From positions 1-64,000 of the forward strand of contig JAJCYD010000027.1 in the NCBI GenBank assembly GCA_029263125.1: 64,000 bases of DNA. Direction: 5' to 3'. Position numbers and translations under genes: made by a program. Source of the DNA: Solirubrobacteraceae bacterium (GTDB lineage Bacteria > Actinomycetota > Thermoleophilia > Solirubrobacterales > Solirubrobacteraceae). Positions 53,233 through 62,172 of the stretch are shown one piece after another (within the stretch, counting starts at the first letter, position 1; every line of letters begins with the position of its first letter). Under the pieces are notes generated by a model. It saw nothing but the letters and a program-made list of their open reading frames with translations, searched no databases and was not told the DNA's origin.

Positions 53233-53251
53233 ATCCGCAAGACCTGCGGAT
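53233..53251. promoter_or_regulatory. Palindrome between the divergent USP and CBS genes
   Basis: ATCCGCA, five bases, TGCGGAT is a perfect 7-bp inverted repeat, 58 bases before the USP start and 34 before the CBS start. It does not match the DosR box of mycobacteria. Confidence 0.4.
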
Positions 53252-53284
53252 GTGCGCTGCCGGGCGTGCTGGTTGGCTTGGGTC

Positions 53285-53704
53285 ATGACCGAACACGCCG
53301 ACACATCCGACCGCGTCCGCACCGACGACACCGACGGCCTGATCGTCGCCGACGTCATGCACGACTCGTACGCCACGCTGCCGGTGACCGCCACGGTCGC
53401 CGATGCGCGGGCCTGGTTTGCCGCCGGCGCCCGCCACCGGCTCGCGCTCGTCACCGACGGCGCGCGCTACGTCGGCTGCCTGACGGCCCTCGACATCCCG
53501 GACGCCGTCGACGCCGATGCGTCCGTCGCCGCGATCGCGCGCCACGGCCGCACGCTCGCGCCGGACGCGACCGCGGCGTCTGGCTACGACGTCGTGCTCA
53601 AAGCCGGTGCCGGGCGCGTGCCGGTCGTCGACGACGACGGGCACCTCGTCGGCGTCCTCGCGATCACGACCGACGCGCGCTACTTCGCCTGCCGCGAGCG
53701 CTGA
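53285..53704 (+). CDS. CBS-domain-pair protein
   Basis: The product is 139 aa. Two CBS modules are visible: VMHDSYATLPVTATVADARAW with RLALVTDGARYVGCLTALDI, and AGRVPVVDDDGHLVGVLAIT. Stand-alone CBS pairs bind adenine nucleotides; Hrp1 (Rv2626c) of Mycobacterium is a hypoxia-induced example. The second module lacks its usual first strand. It is transcribed divergently from the USP gene. Confidence 0.88.
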   Translation: MTEHADTSDRVRTDDTDGLIVADVMHDSYATLPVTATVADARAWFAAGARHRLALVTDGARYVGCLTALDIPDAVDADASVAAIARHGRTLAPDATAASGYDVVLKAGAGRVPVVDDDGHLVGVLAITTDARYFACRER

Positions 53705-53963
53705 GCAGGTCGCTGGGCGCCCCGGTGCTCTCGCATGCGCCGTTGCGAGCCTCATGCGGTCGCGTCGCCTGCCGCAGAACACCCCTCAGCTCTCCTCGAG
53801 CACCGCGTAGACGGGGCGCTCGGCGACGTCGATGGCGCCCTCGCCCAGCCGGACCGCTCGCGCACGCTCGAACTCCAACCGCCGATCGTGCGCGGCGAAC
53901 TACGAATCCCGCGTGTGGAAGTACCCCATTGGCAGCGCATGCGCGGGGTCCTAGCTTCAGAGC
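53705..53963. other. Intergenic DNA with traces of coding sequence
   Basis: About 260 bases. On the minus strand RLGEGAIDVAERPVYAVLEE reads like the end of an old gene, but no start or family can be named. TAGCTT at 53952-53957 is six bases before an ATG at 53964. Confidence 0.4.
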
Positions 53964-54122
53964 ATGCTCGTTGACTGCCCCGCCGCCGACGGAGACGCCG
54001 TCGCCTCGCCGCCGCCGGATGGCCGTTGGGTCCTGCTGGGCCAGCGGCGCGGCGCCGCAATGGCTTCCAACGGCGCTCTGGATCGGGTACGCGAGCCCGC
54101 AGAACGCGTCGAGGCGTCATGA
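53964..54122 (+). CDS. Short ORF coupled to the FAD oxidoreductase gene
   Basis: A 52-residue frame begins six bases after a TAGCTT hexamer and ends in an ATGA overlap with the oxidoreductase. It contains DGRWVLLGQRRGAAMASNG and no known motif. The promoter spacing and coupling suggest translation, perhaps as a leader that admits ribosomes to the next gene. It may still be only a leader region. Confidence 0.4.
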   Translation: MLVDCPAADGDAVASPPPDGRWVLLGQRRGAAMASNGALDRVREPAERVEAS

Positions 54123-55456
54123 CCGATGCTGACCAGCCCACGCGCGTGCTCATTGCCGGCGGCGGCATCGCCGGCCTTGAGTTGCTGCTCGCGCTGCGCG
54201 TGTTCGCCGGCTCGCGCGTCGCGATCACGCTGCTGAGCTCGGACGCCGAGCTGGCACCGCGCGCGATGACCGTTGCCGAGCCGTTCGGCCGCGGTGGCGG
54301 GCGGTCGTTCTCATGGACCGATATCACGCGCGACCAGAACGCCAAGCTCGTGATCGACAGGCTCGTCGCCGTCGACACGGCCGCGACGATCGTGTTCACG
54401 CACGGTGGCCGCCGGGTGCCGTACGACATCCTCGTGCTCGCCTCCGGGGCACGTCGCGTGGCGCCGTTGGCCGGGGCCCTGACATTCGCCTCCGACGACG
54501 CCTCCGGACCGGGTGCTCCGGAGGCGTTGCGCGCGATCGTCGCGAGGGTCGTGGCGGGCGACGCGTCGAGCCTGGCGTTCGCGCTGGCGTCGCCGTCGAC
54601 CTGGCCGCTTCCGCTGTACGAGCTCGCGCTGCTCACCGCGCATGAGCTACGCGAGCACGGCAGCGACGCGACGATCCGGCTTGTGACGCCCGAGGATCGG
54701 CCCCTGGGTCTGTTTGGGCAGGCGGCCGCCGATGCGGTGCGTCCGCTGCTCGACGCTCGCGAGGTCGAGCTGATGACGGGCGCTCGCCCGCTCGGCGTTC
54801 TCGACGGCGGACTACGGGTCCCGGACGGCTTCATCGACGCCGACCACGTCGTCACGCTCGCCGCGATCGAGGCGCGAACGGTGCCCGGTCTGCCTGTCGA
54901 TCGCGCCGGATTCATCCCCGTCGATCTGCATGGGCGCGTCAGCGGCGAGCCCGACGTCTACGCCGCCGGCGAGGCGACGTCGTTTCCGCTGCGCCAGGGC
55001 GGTCTCGCCTGCCAGCAGGCGGACGCCGTGGCCGAGGCGATCGCCGCCACATGCGGCGCCGGCAACGACCCGCGACCGTTTCGACCCGTGCTGCGTGGCC
55101 GGCTGCTCACCAGCGGCGCCCCGCTGTACCTGCAAAGTCGTCCGTCGGGGCAGAGCGTCGCGTCGACACGCGCGCTGTGGTCTCCGCCCGCAAAAGTCGC
55201 AGGTCGCTTCGCCGGGCCCTATCTCGCGACCGCGCGCCCGGGACGGATCGCGAGCGCGCCGCTCGCCGAGTTGGTCCCAACCGCCGCGGGATCACCACCG
55301 GAGGACCGCGACGCCATCTCCCTCGCTCTCCAGCTCGCCGACGCGCATGCGCGACAGGGAGACGCCGAAGGGTGGCTCCAGGCGCTGGAGGCCGCACGCG
55401 CGCTGGATCCCGCTGCGGCGATGCCCCGCTCCGCCATGGAGGTGCGCCTCCCATGA
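54119..55456 (+). CDS. FAD-dependent pyridine-nucleotide-disulphide-type oxidoreductase
   Basis: The product is 445 aa. The FAD Rossmann motif is RVLIAGGGIAGLELLLALRV, followed by PYDILVLASGARR; the second FAD contact is EPDVYAAGEATSFPLRQG. It looks like the sulfide:quinone reductase/NDH-2 group by layout, but catalytic cysteines of SQR are not in place and no NADH site is clear. The stop overlaps the kinase gene start (ATGA). Electron donor and acceptor are unknown. Confidence 0.85.
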   Translation: MTDADQPTRVLIAGGGIAGLELLLALRVFAGSRVAITLLSSDAELAPRAMTVAEPFGRGGGRSFSWTDITRDQNAKLVIDRLVAVDTAATIVFTHGGRRVPYDILVLASGARRVAPLAGALTFASDDASGPGAPEALRAIVARVVAGDASSLAFALASPSTWPLPLYELALLTAHELREHGSDATIRLVTPEDRPLGLFGQAAADAVRPLLDAREVELMTGARPLGVLDGGLRVPDGFIDADHVVTLAAIEARTVPGLPVDRAGFIPVDLHGRVSGEPDVYAAGEATSFPLRQGGLACQQADAVAEAIAATCGAGNDPRPFRPVLRGRLLTSGAPLYLQSRPSGQSVASTRALWSPPAKVAGRFAGPYLATARPGRIASAPLAELVPTAAGSPPEDRDAISLALQLADAHARQGDAEGWLQALEAARALDPAAAMPRSAMEVRLP

Positions 55457-57087
55457 GCTCTGGCGGCCCGCGCGCCTGCACCGATCATCCGTCGCGCACG
55501 GTGCCGGAGGCGCTCAGCCGCGCAGCGTTTCATCCCGGGGCGCCGTCGGTGACCCTGTGCGAGACGCACACGGCGTGGGTCTTCCTCGCAGGCCAGCGCG
55601 CGTACAAGATCAAGAAGCCCGTTCAGACGGCATTTCTGGACTTCAGCACACTTGAGCGGCGCCTCATTGCCTGCATGGAGGAGGTGCGCGTCAACCACGA
55701 GCTCGCACCCGGCGTCTGCCTGGGCGTGCGTGCGGCCATCCCCGTGTCGGACTCCTACGTGCTCGTGGACGCTCCCGATCCGCGTGCCGAGGAGTACGTC
55801 ATCGAGATGCGGCGCTTCGACGAGATGCGTTCGATGGCCGTCCTGGTCGAGCACGGCGCGCTCACCGACGACGACGTCCGCGCTGTGGGCCGGCGCCTCG
55901 CCGACTTCCACCGCAGCGCAGAAGTCGTGAACCCCGTCGATCACGCCGGCGATGTGCTGCGCGCGTGCGAGGGCAACCTCAGCGAACTGCTCGCCGTCGC
56001 CGACGACGCGACTGCTCGCCGCATCCTGTCCGCCGAGCGATTCTCGGCCGCGTACGTGGTCACCCACCGCGATGAGCTGGCCGCCCGCGCGGACGCCGGC
56101 CACGTGCGCGACGGCCATGGCGACCTGCGCGCGGAGCACATCGTGCTCGAGGAGCCACTTGTGATCGTCGACCGCCTGGAGTTCGACGCCCGCCTGCGCG
56201 AGATCGACGTCGCCGACGACCTCGCGTTCCTGCTCATGGACCTCGAGCACATCGGAGCCCCCGACGCCGCCCGGCTGCTCGTGGAGTCCTATCGGGATGC
56301 CGGGGGAGACCCCGGCAGCGACGAGCTGCTGGCGTTCTACGGCTCCTACCGTGCACTGGTTCGAGCCAAGGTCGCGCTGCTGCGGGCAGCGCAGCTCGAC
56401 GACGCCGAGGACGCGGCGGCCGCTCGTGGGCGAGCTGAGCAGCTGCTCGATCTCGCCGAGCGCTTGGCGTGGCGTGCGCGCGGCCAGCTCGTCCTCACGA
56501 TCAGCGGTCCGCCTGCGAGCGGGAAGTCCACACTGGCCGCCGCTCTGGCGCGGCGTAGCGGTCTGCCGGTCCTCTCCTCCGACGGTGAGCGCAAGCGCTG
56601 CCGCGGGCTGGCATTGACGTCCGCGGCACCGGCCGCGGCGTACACACCGGGCGCGCGCGCCCGCATCTACGGTGAGCTTGGCGCGCGCGCCCGCGCGGAG
56701 CTCGCCGTCGGTCGTGGGGCAATCATCGACGCGACATTCGGGGACCGCTGCCTGCGCGCCGCGTTTCGCGAGGGTCTGGGCCAGGATCAGCCGCTCGGCG
56801 CAGTCGAATGCGTTGCGCCACGCTCGCTGCGCGCCCGCTGGGCTCGCCACCGCGACGCGGCGAAAGCCGCCGGCTCGGATGCTGGGCCCGACATCGTCGC
56901 GCGTCTCGGGACAGAGCACACCGGCTGGGACGAACTCCCCGACGAAGTCATGCTCGACGTGCGCTCGGCCATCGATGCCGACCTGCTCGTCGATGAGATC
57001 GCCGACTGGCTCGACACCCGCGCATCCGTGGTTTTCCGAGCAGGCTCGCGGCACAGCACTGAAGTCGCCGCCGATGCACCGGATTAG
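55453..57087 (+). CDS. APH-like phosphotransferase fused to an AAA kinase (Rv2004c-like)
   Basis: The product is 544 aa. Residues about 30-340 form an aminoglycoside-phosphotransferase-like domain: AWVFLAGQRAYKIKKPVQTA, VIEMRRFDEMRSM, and VRDGHGDLRAEHIVLEE with the catalytic Asp. Residues about 345-520 form a P-loop kinase: TISGPPASGKSTLAAAL, then GRGAIIDATFGDR. This architecture is that of Rv2004c, a DosR-regulon protein of Mycobacterium. The substrate is unknown. It overlaps the oxidoreductase gene and is followed after 36 bases by a CBS gene. Confidence 0.9.
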   Translation: MSSGGPRACTDHPSRTVPEALSRAAFHPGAPSVTLCETHTAWVFLAGQRAYKIKKPVQTAFLDFSTLERRLIACMEEVRVNHELAPGVCLGVRAAIPVSDSYVLVDAPDPRAEEYVIEMRRFDEMRSMAVLVEHGALTDDDVRAVGRRLADFHRSAEVVNPVDHAGDVLRACEGNLSELLAVADDATARRILSAERFSAAYVVTHRDELAARADAGHVRDGHGDLRAEHIVLEEPLVIVDRLEFDARLREIDVADDLAFLLMDLEHIGAPDAARLLVESYRDAGGDPGSDELLAFYGSYRALVRAKVALLRAAQLDDAEDAAAARGRAEQLLDLAERLAWRARGQLVLTISGPPASGKSTLAAALARRSGLPVLSSDGERKRCRGLALTSAAPAAAYTPGARARIYGELGARARAELAVGRGAIIDATFGDRCLRAAFREGLGQDQPLGAVECVAPRSLRARWARHRDAAKAAGSDAGPDIVARLGTEHTGWDELPDEVMLDVRSAIDADLLVDEIADWLDTRASVVFRAGSRHSTEVAADAPD

Positions 57088-57123
57088 CGTCGGCAACATC
57101 ACGATCACTCAAGGAGAGAAACG

Positions 57124-57558
57124 ATGCTCACCACCGTTCCGCTCAAGTCGGTCGCCGGCCTGCACCGGCCCGTCAGCGAGATCATGCACCACGGCTTCGT
57201 CGCCCTACCGGCCAGCGCAACACTGGCGGAGGTCGCGGTTGCCATGCGCGACAACACGGTCCACGCCGTCCTCATCACCGGTACCGACGAGACGCCGCTC
57301 GGCTGGGTGACAAGCCGCGGGATCCTCCACAACCAGGCCCGCGACTGGACGGTCGCGACGAGCGCCGCGGACGCCATCACCGAACCCGCCGCCAGTGTCT
57401 CGATGTCGGCGACGGTCGGTGATGCGATGACGGTGTTCATCGCGACGGGCGCCAGTCACGTGCTCGTCGGCGCGACAACCGCTCCCGGCGAGCCCCTCGG
57501 CGTCATCGCCGACAGCGACCTCGTCGCGTTCATGGCGGCGCCGCCGGCCGGTGGCTAG
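57124..57558 (+). CDS. CBS-domain-pair protein
   Basis: The product is 144 aa with AAGGAGAGAAACG before the ATG. CBS one: VSEIMHHGFVALPASATLAE with VLITGTDETPLGWVTSRGI. CBS two: ATVGDAMTVFIATGASHVLV with GEPLGVIADSDLVAFM. It is the last gene of the oxidoreductase-kinase unit and a likely nucleotide sensor for it. Confidence 0.9.
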   Translation: MLTTVPLKSVAGLHRPVSEIMHHGFVALPASATLAEVAVAMRDNTVHAVLITGTDETPLGWVTSRGILHNQARDWTVATSAADAITEPAASVSMSATVGDAMTVFIATGASHVLVGATTAPGEPLGVIADSDLVAFMAAPPAGG

Positions 57559-57696
57559 TCGTCGGCCTGGCGGCCGGCGAGGATGAGCTCGCGGAGCTCG
57601 GCGGGTACAGCGCCGCCGCGGGCCCAAGACCTCGGGCGCCAACGCACGTGGCCTCATCGTGCTGGTCGTCGTCCTGATGCTCGTGGGCAACCCCTG

Positions 57697-57724
57697 TTGA
57701 CGACGTCCCGGCACGGCGTATCCT
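57697..57724 (+). promoter_or_regulatory. Promoter before the HypC-like gene
   Basis: TTGACG (57697-57702), 16 bases, TATCCT (57719-57724). The hexamer ends six bases before the ATG at 57731, so transcription should start at or beside the start codon. Confidence 0.55.
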
Positions 57725-57730
57725 GGCTGG

Positions 57731-58027
57731 ATGGCCGACGATCACGCAAACTTGCCGGATGCCATGAGCCTGGCGGATCTCACGCTCCCTTCCAGCTGCG
57801 ACGCCACCACCGGCTGCATCACGTGTGGCGACGTCGCGCTCCCGCTCACGGTGCTGCGCGTCGACGAGGTTCGAGGGCTCGCGCTCTGTGCCGATGACGA
57901 GGGGAAGTCTGAAACCGTCGAGACGGCTCTCGTCGCTCCGGTCGGGCCGGGAGATCGACTCCTGGTGCACGCCGGCACGGCCATTGCGCTGCTGCCCGGG
58001 GAGGGCCGCGACGAGGTAGGTGCGTAG
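57731..58027 (+). CDS. HypC/HupF-like hydrogenase maturation chaperone
   Basis: The product is 98 aa. The second half has CITCGDVALPLTVLRVDEVR, then VETALVAPVGPGDRLLVHAG, the HypC pattern of a beta-barrel with 'V.PGD.vlvHaG.Ai'. HypC normally begins with Met-Cys; here a 28-residue extension precedes the Cys-x-x-Cys. HypC carries the Fe(CN)2CO unit during NiFe-hydrogenase assembly. No other hyp or hydrogenase gene is in the window. Confidence 0.75.
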   Translation: MADDHANLPDAMSLADLTLPSSCDATTGCITCGDVALPLTVLRVDEVRGLALCADDEGKSETVETALVAPVGPGDRLLVHAGTAIALLPGEGRDEVGA

Positions 58028-58448
58028 CCGCTCCCCAGCCCGGCGTACCGAACGCTGGCACACGGCGTTCGACAACGAGTTCGGGGGCGACGCCCAGGGC
58101 TGCTCGTGTGCGATCGATGATGCGCGGGGCCGATGTGGTCGTCGTGTGCACGCTCGATCACCGCAACGCCGCTGACGCACGCCGCCGATGGCAGCCGCGC
58201 GCCACGGGGCGCCGCGACACTGCCATCGCGCCTACGGCGCGAGCTCGATGACGGATGTGGTCTGCCGGCACGCAGGCCGCGGTTCCGTAGCGAGAGATGG
58301 CGCCGCGACAGTAGATGTCGCGTGTCTATAGCATGCGCGCTCAGATGAGGTGCCGTGCATCCATCGGCTCGATGTGCCGCGAGTTCCCGACAGGTGGGTT
58401 GATGAGTCAGTGCGACGAGGCTTTACGCAGATACCGCGATCACGTGCG
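58028..58448. other. Gene-free region before the ABC transporter operon
   Basis: About 420 bases with no convincing gene. A plus-strand fragment reads ERWHTAFDNEFGGDAQG and is not recognised. TAGCATGCGCGCTCA near 58330 has no clear promoter partner. Confidence 0.5.
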
Positions 58449-59468
58449 ATGCGTCATCGCTGGGTGCGCGTCCGACGGCGCCCGGGTGGTCGGCGGGCGG
58501 GCGGGCGCCTGCTGGCGACATACGTGCCGACGGTTCTGCTCGTCATCACGATCGTCTTCCTGTTGCCCCGGGCGATGCCCGGGGACCCGTTGGCCGCGCT
58601 GCAGGATCCGGCGAGCGGCGCGTTCGTCGACGACGCGCAGACGCGCGCCAACCTGCGGGCCTACTACGGGCTCGACCGTTCGCTGGCAGCGCAGTACGTC
58701 AACTATCTCGGGTCCCTGGCGAAGGGCGATCTCGGCTGGTCGATCGCCCGTCAGGAGCCGGTGACCGCGCTCATCGGCAAGCATCTGCCGTGGACGCTGC
58801 TGCTCGTCGGCGTGTCGCTGACACTCGCCTCCGGACTGAGCTTCGTCGCCGGCATGGCGGCGGCGTGGCGCCGCGGACGGCGCGGAGACCGGACGATCGT
58901 GACCGCGCTCACCGCACTCAACGCGGTGCCCGAGTATGCGCTGGCCGTCACCCTGCTGATCCTCTTCGGCCTCGTCATGCCGGTGCTGCCGCTGTACGGC
59001 GCGCGGACGACGTTTGGCGAGTACGGCTCCTGGCTCGCCGAGGTCGGCGACGTCGCGGCGCATCTCGTGCTGCCCGCCGCCGCGCTGACGATCTCGCTGA
59101 TCGGGGCCAAGTTCCTGCTCGTGCGCAACACGGTGGTCTCGACGTTGGGCCAGGACTACATGGTGCTCGCTCGCGCCAAGGGCCTGCCGGAGCGGATGCT
59201 GAAGTATCGCCACGCGGGGCGCAACGCGCTGCTGCCGTTCCTCACGCTCGTAGGCATCCAGACGGGCTTTGCCGTCAGCGGCGCGGTCTTCGTGGAGAGC
59301 GTGTTCGCCTATCCCGGGATGGGCTCGCTCATCCTCAGCGCCGTCGAGACCCGCGACTACCCGGTGCTCGAGGCGAGCTTCCTCGTCCTTGCCGCCGTCG
59401 TGCTGACGGTGAACTTCGCGCTCGAGTCGATCTACGCGCGGGTGGATCCGCGGGTCGGCCGAGCATGA
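58449..59468 (+). CDS. Peptide/nickel-type ABC transporter permease (DppB/OppB-like)
   Basis: The product is 339 aa from the ATG at 58449. A basic head leads to TM1 (LLATYVPTVLLVITIVFLLP), followed by MPGDPLAALQDP and the BPD_transp_1 core. The EAA-type loop is ARAKGLPERMLKYRHAGRN; the C-terminal helices end VLTVNFALESIYARVDPRVG. It forms the import channel with the next gene, whose ATG overlaps its stop. Confidence 0.92.
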   Translation: MRHRWVRVRRRPGGRRAGGRLLATYVPTVLLVITIVFLLPRAMPGDPLAALQDPASGAFVDDAQTRANLRAYYGLDRSLAAQYVNYLGSLAKGDLGWSIARQEPVTALIGKHLPWTLLLVGVSLTLASGLSFVAGMAAAWRRGRRGDRTIVTALTALNAVPEYALAVTLLILFGLVMPVLPLYGARTTFGEYGSWLAEVGDVAAHLVLPAAALTISLIGAKFLLVRNTVVSTLGQDYMVLARAKGLPERMLKYRHAGRNALLPFLTLVGIQTGFAVSGAVFVESVFAYPGMGSLILSAVETRDYPVLEASFLVLAAVVLTVNFALESIYARVDPRVGRA

Positions 59469-60355
59469 GTGCGGTCCCCGGCGCGGTCGCCGTCATCCGC
59501 CGGCGCTCAGGCGACCGCGCCGCACGCGCGATGGGCGCGCCGCAGATCGTCCTCGGCGCCGGGTTCGTGGTGCTCGCCCTGCTGGCGGGCGCGCTGGCGC
59601 CATACGACCCGGGCGCTGCGGCGGGCGAGCCGCTGGAGGCACCCAGCCTTGCGCATCTGCTGGGCACGAACTCGGTCGGGCAGGACCTGATCAGCCAGCT
59701 GCTGCTGGGCACGCGGACCTCGCTGTTCGTGGCGGCCTTCGCCGGGGTCGGCACGATCCTGCTGGGCGCCACGGTCGGCCTGCTCGCGGGCTGGCGCGGC
59801 GGCCTTGTCGACCGCGTGCTGATGCGGGTCGTCGACGTCGTCCTCGTGATCCCGAAGCTGCCGCTGCTGATCGCCGTCGCCGCCTATGCGGGCGCGCGGC
59901 TGTGGGCGATCGCGCTGATCATCGCCGTGACGATGTGGGCGCCGAGCGCTCGCGTGCTGCGCTCGCAGGTCCTGTCGCTGCGCTCGCGCGCCCACCTGCG
60001 CGCGGCGGTCGGCTTTGGCGCGGGCACCTCGCACGTGCTGCGCCGTCACGTCGTGCCCGAGCTCGCGCCGCTGCTGGCCTCGGGACTCGTCGCGGCCTGC
60101 GGGCACGCCATCGCCATCGAGGCGGGGCTTGCGTTCCTGGGGCTCGGCGATCCTTCGCGCGCGAGTTGGGGAGCCACGATGCGCGACGCCCTGGACTTCC
60201 CCGGCCTCGCCTACACGACGGCGTGGACATGGTGGCTCCTGCCGCCGGTGGCGGCGATCTGCCTCGTGCTGCTGGGCCTGACGTTCCTCGGCATCCGCAT
60301 CGAGCGCTGGACGAGTCCCCGCCTGGCGCGCCATCCCGGAGGTGCGTCGTCATGA
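59465..60355 (+). CDS. Peptide/nickel-type ABC transporter permease (DppC/OppC-like)
   Basis: The product is 296 aa. The signature HLLGTNSVGQDLISQLLLGT and RTSLFVAAFAGVGTILLGAT are typical of DppC. The EAA-type loop is RAAVGFGAGTSHVLRRHVVP, and LAFLGLGDPSRASWGATMRD closes the core. The start overlaps the previous stop (ATGA) and the end overlaps the ATPase gene. It is the second half of the channel. Confidence 0.93.
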   Translation: MSAVPGAVAVIRRRSGDRAARAMGAPQIVLGAGFVVLALLAGALAPYDPGAAAGEPLEAPSLAHLLGTNSVGQDLISQLLLGTRTSLFVAAFAGVGTILLGATVGLLAGWRGGLVDRVLMRVVDVVLVIPKLPLLIAVAAYAGARLWAIALIIAVTMWAPSARVLRSQVLSLRSRAHLRAAVGFGAGTSHVLRRHVVPELAPLLASGLVAACGHAIAIEAGLAFLGLGDPSRASWGATMRDALDFPGLAYTTAWTWWLLPPVAAICLVLLGLTFLGIRIERWTSPRLARHPGGASS

Positions 60356-62172
60356 CGAACGCCGCAATCGAGCTGGGCGACCTGCGCGTCACGTACGGCG
60401 GTCCGCCGCCGGTGCACGCGGTCGACGGCGTCAGCCTGCGTGTCGAGCCGGGCGAGGTCGTCGGGCTGCTCGGTGAGTCCGGCTCGGGCAAGTCGACGAT
60501 CGCGCACGCGCTGCTGGGGCTCGTCGAGGGAGCGCAGGTGGACGGCGAGATGTCGCTTGACGGAATCGACCTGCGTGCGCTTGACGCGCGCGGCTGGCGC
60601 GAGGTCCGCTGGCGGCGTCTGGCGCTCGGATTTCAGTCGCCGGCCGCGCTCAACCCGGTGCTGCGGGTCGGCGACCAGATCGCCGAGCCGCTGCGCCTGC
60701 ACCTCGGGCTCGCCGCCGGCCGGGCGACGGAGCGCGCGTGCGAGCTGCTCGAGGACGTCGGGCTCGGCGACTGGGCGGCCGATCGACTCCCGCACGAGCT
60801 GTCGGGCGGCCAACGCCGGCTCGTGCTGCTCGCGATGGCGCTGAGCTGCGACCCCGAGGCGGTGGTGCTGGACGAGCCGACGTCGGGCCTGGACCCGCGG
60901 ACGCGTGAGCAGGTCGTCGCGCTGCTCGGCCGCTGGCGTGCGCGGCAGCGCGCGGCGCTGCTCGTCCTCAGCCATGACGTGGAGGCGCTGCGGGCGGTCG
61001 CCGACCGCGTTGCGGTGCTGTACCGCGGCAGCCTCGCGGAGACCGGTCCGGCGGCCGTCGTGCTCGACGATCCGCGCCATCCATACGCGCGCGGGCTGCT
61101 GGACTCGCGGCCGACGCTGGCGACGGTCAAGGACCTGCGCGGCATCCGCGGCGAGGTTCCCGACCAGACCCAACGGATCACGGGCTGCCCGTTCTATGGG
61201 CGTTGCACGCAGGGCCTGGACGGCGTATGCACCGACCAACGGCCGGGGCTTCTCGCGCTCGCCGGCGAGGACGCAGGACGGCTCGTGGCGTGCGCTCGCG
61301 GCGGCCTCGTGACCGTGCTCGCCGCCCGCGACATCCGCAAGGCATACGTTCGCAAGGGCTCGCGCGGTCGCGGAGATGTGGTGCTCGACGGCGTCAGCCT
61401 CGACGTCCGCGAGGGCGAGGTCGTCGGCGTCGTCGGGGCGACGGGCGCCGGCAAGTCGACGCTCGCCCAGTGCCTGCTCGGACTGTTGCCGGCCGACGGC
61501 GGGAGCGTGGCCCTCGACGGTCGCGACCTGCTCGGCGCGGACCGGGTCACGCTACGCGCGATGCGCCGGCGAGCGCAGATGCTCTTTCAGGACCCCTACG
61601 AGGCGCTGTCGCCGCGGATGACGATCGGCGCCGCGGTACGCGAGCCACTGGACGTGCACGGCATCGGCGACGCGGCGGCGCGCCTGGAGGCGGTCCGCGC
61701 GGTCGTCACGAGCTGCCGGCTTCCGTCCGGCGATGCGTTCCTGGCGCGCCATACCCACGAGCTGTCGGGCGGGCAGCTGCAGCGCGTGGCGCTGGCGCGC
61801 GCGCTCGTGCTCGAGCCCAAGCTGCTCGTGGCCGACGAGCCCGTCGCGATGCTCGATCCCAGCGAGCAGGCGAAGATGATGCACCTCCTCAAGACGCTGC
61901 AGGTGCAGCGCGGCATGGCGATGATCCTCATCGCCCACGATCTCGCGGTCGTGCTGCGCGTCGCCGATCGGGTGCTCGTGCTCGACGGCGGACGCGTCGT
62001 CGAGGAGGGCACCGGCAGCCGCCTGCTGTCGGCGCCTGGCCACCCGGTGACCCGCGCGCTGCTCGCGGCGTCCGGCCGCGATGAGCTCTTCGGCGCGCCG
62101 GCAGGCGCGCCCGAGTCCGGTGATGATCCCGACCAGGAGGAGGAGTACGGATGGATATCTCAAGAGGTGTGA
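60352..62172 (+). CDS. Fused double ABC ATPase (DppD-DppF type)
   Basis: The product is 606 aa holding two complete nucleotide-binding domains. Domain one: GLLGESGSGKSTIAH, LSGGQRRLVLLAMAL, VVLDEPTSGLDP and the CPFYGRC...C iron-sulfur-like oligopeptide-transporter motif near residue 285. Domain two: GVVGATGAGKSTLAQ, LSGGQLQRVALARAL, LLVADEPVAMLDP. In most systems DppD and DppF are separate genes. The fusion removes the need for pairing. It powers the preceding permeases. Confidence 0.93.
   Translation: MTNAAIELGDLRVTYGGPPPVHAVDGVSLRVEPGEVVGLLGESGSGKSTIAHALLGLVEGAQVDGEMSLDGIDLRALDARGWREVRWRRLALGFQSPAALNPVLRVGDQIAEPLRLHLGLAAGRATERACELLEDVGLGDWAADRLPHELSGGQRRLVLLAMALSCDPEAVVLDEPTSGLDPRTREQVVALLGRWRARQRAALLVLSHDVEALRAVADRVAVLYRGSLAETGPAAVVLDDPRHPYARGLLDSRPTLATVKDLRGIRGEVPDQTQRITGCPFYGRCTQGLDGVCTDQRPGLLALAGEDAGRLVACARGGLVTVLAARDIRKAYVRKGSRGRGDVVLDGVSLDVREGEVVGVVGATGAGKSTLAQCLLGLLPADGGSVALDGRDLLGADRVTLRAMRRRAQMLFQDPYEALSPRMTIGAAVREPLDVHGIGDAAARLEAVRAVVTSCRLPSGDAFLARHTHELSGGQLQRVALARALVLEPKLLVADEPVAMLDPSEQAKMMHLLKTLQVQRGMAMILIAHDLAVVLRVADRVLVLDGGRVVEEGTGSRLLSAPGHPVTRALLAASGRDELFGAPAGAPESGDDPDQEEEYGWISQEV

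Noticed and set aside
53176-53284. DosR-type operator between USP and CBS
   Set aside because: The palindrome present (ATCCGCA-N5-TGCGGAT) does not match the GGGACT...AGTCCC consensus.
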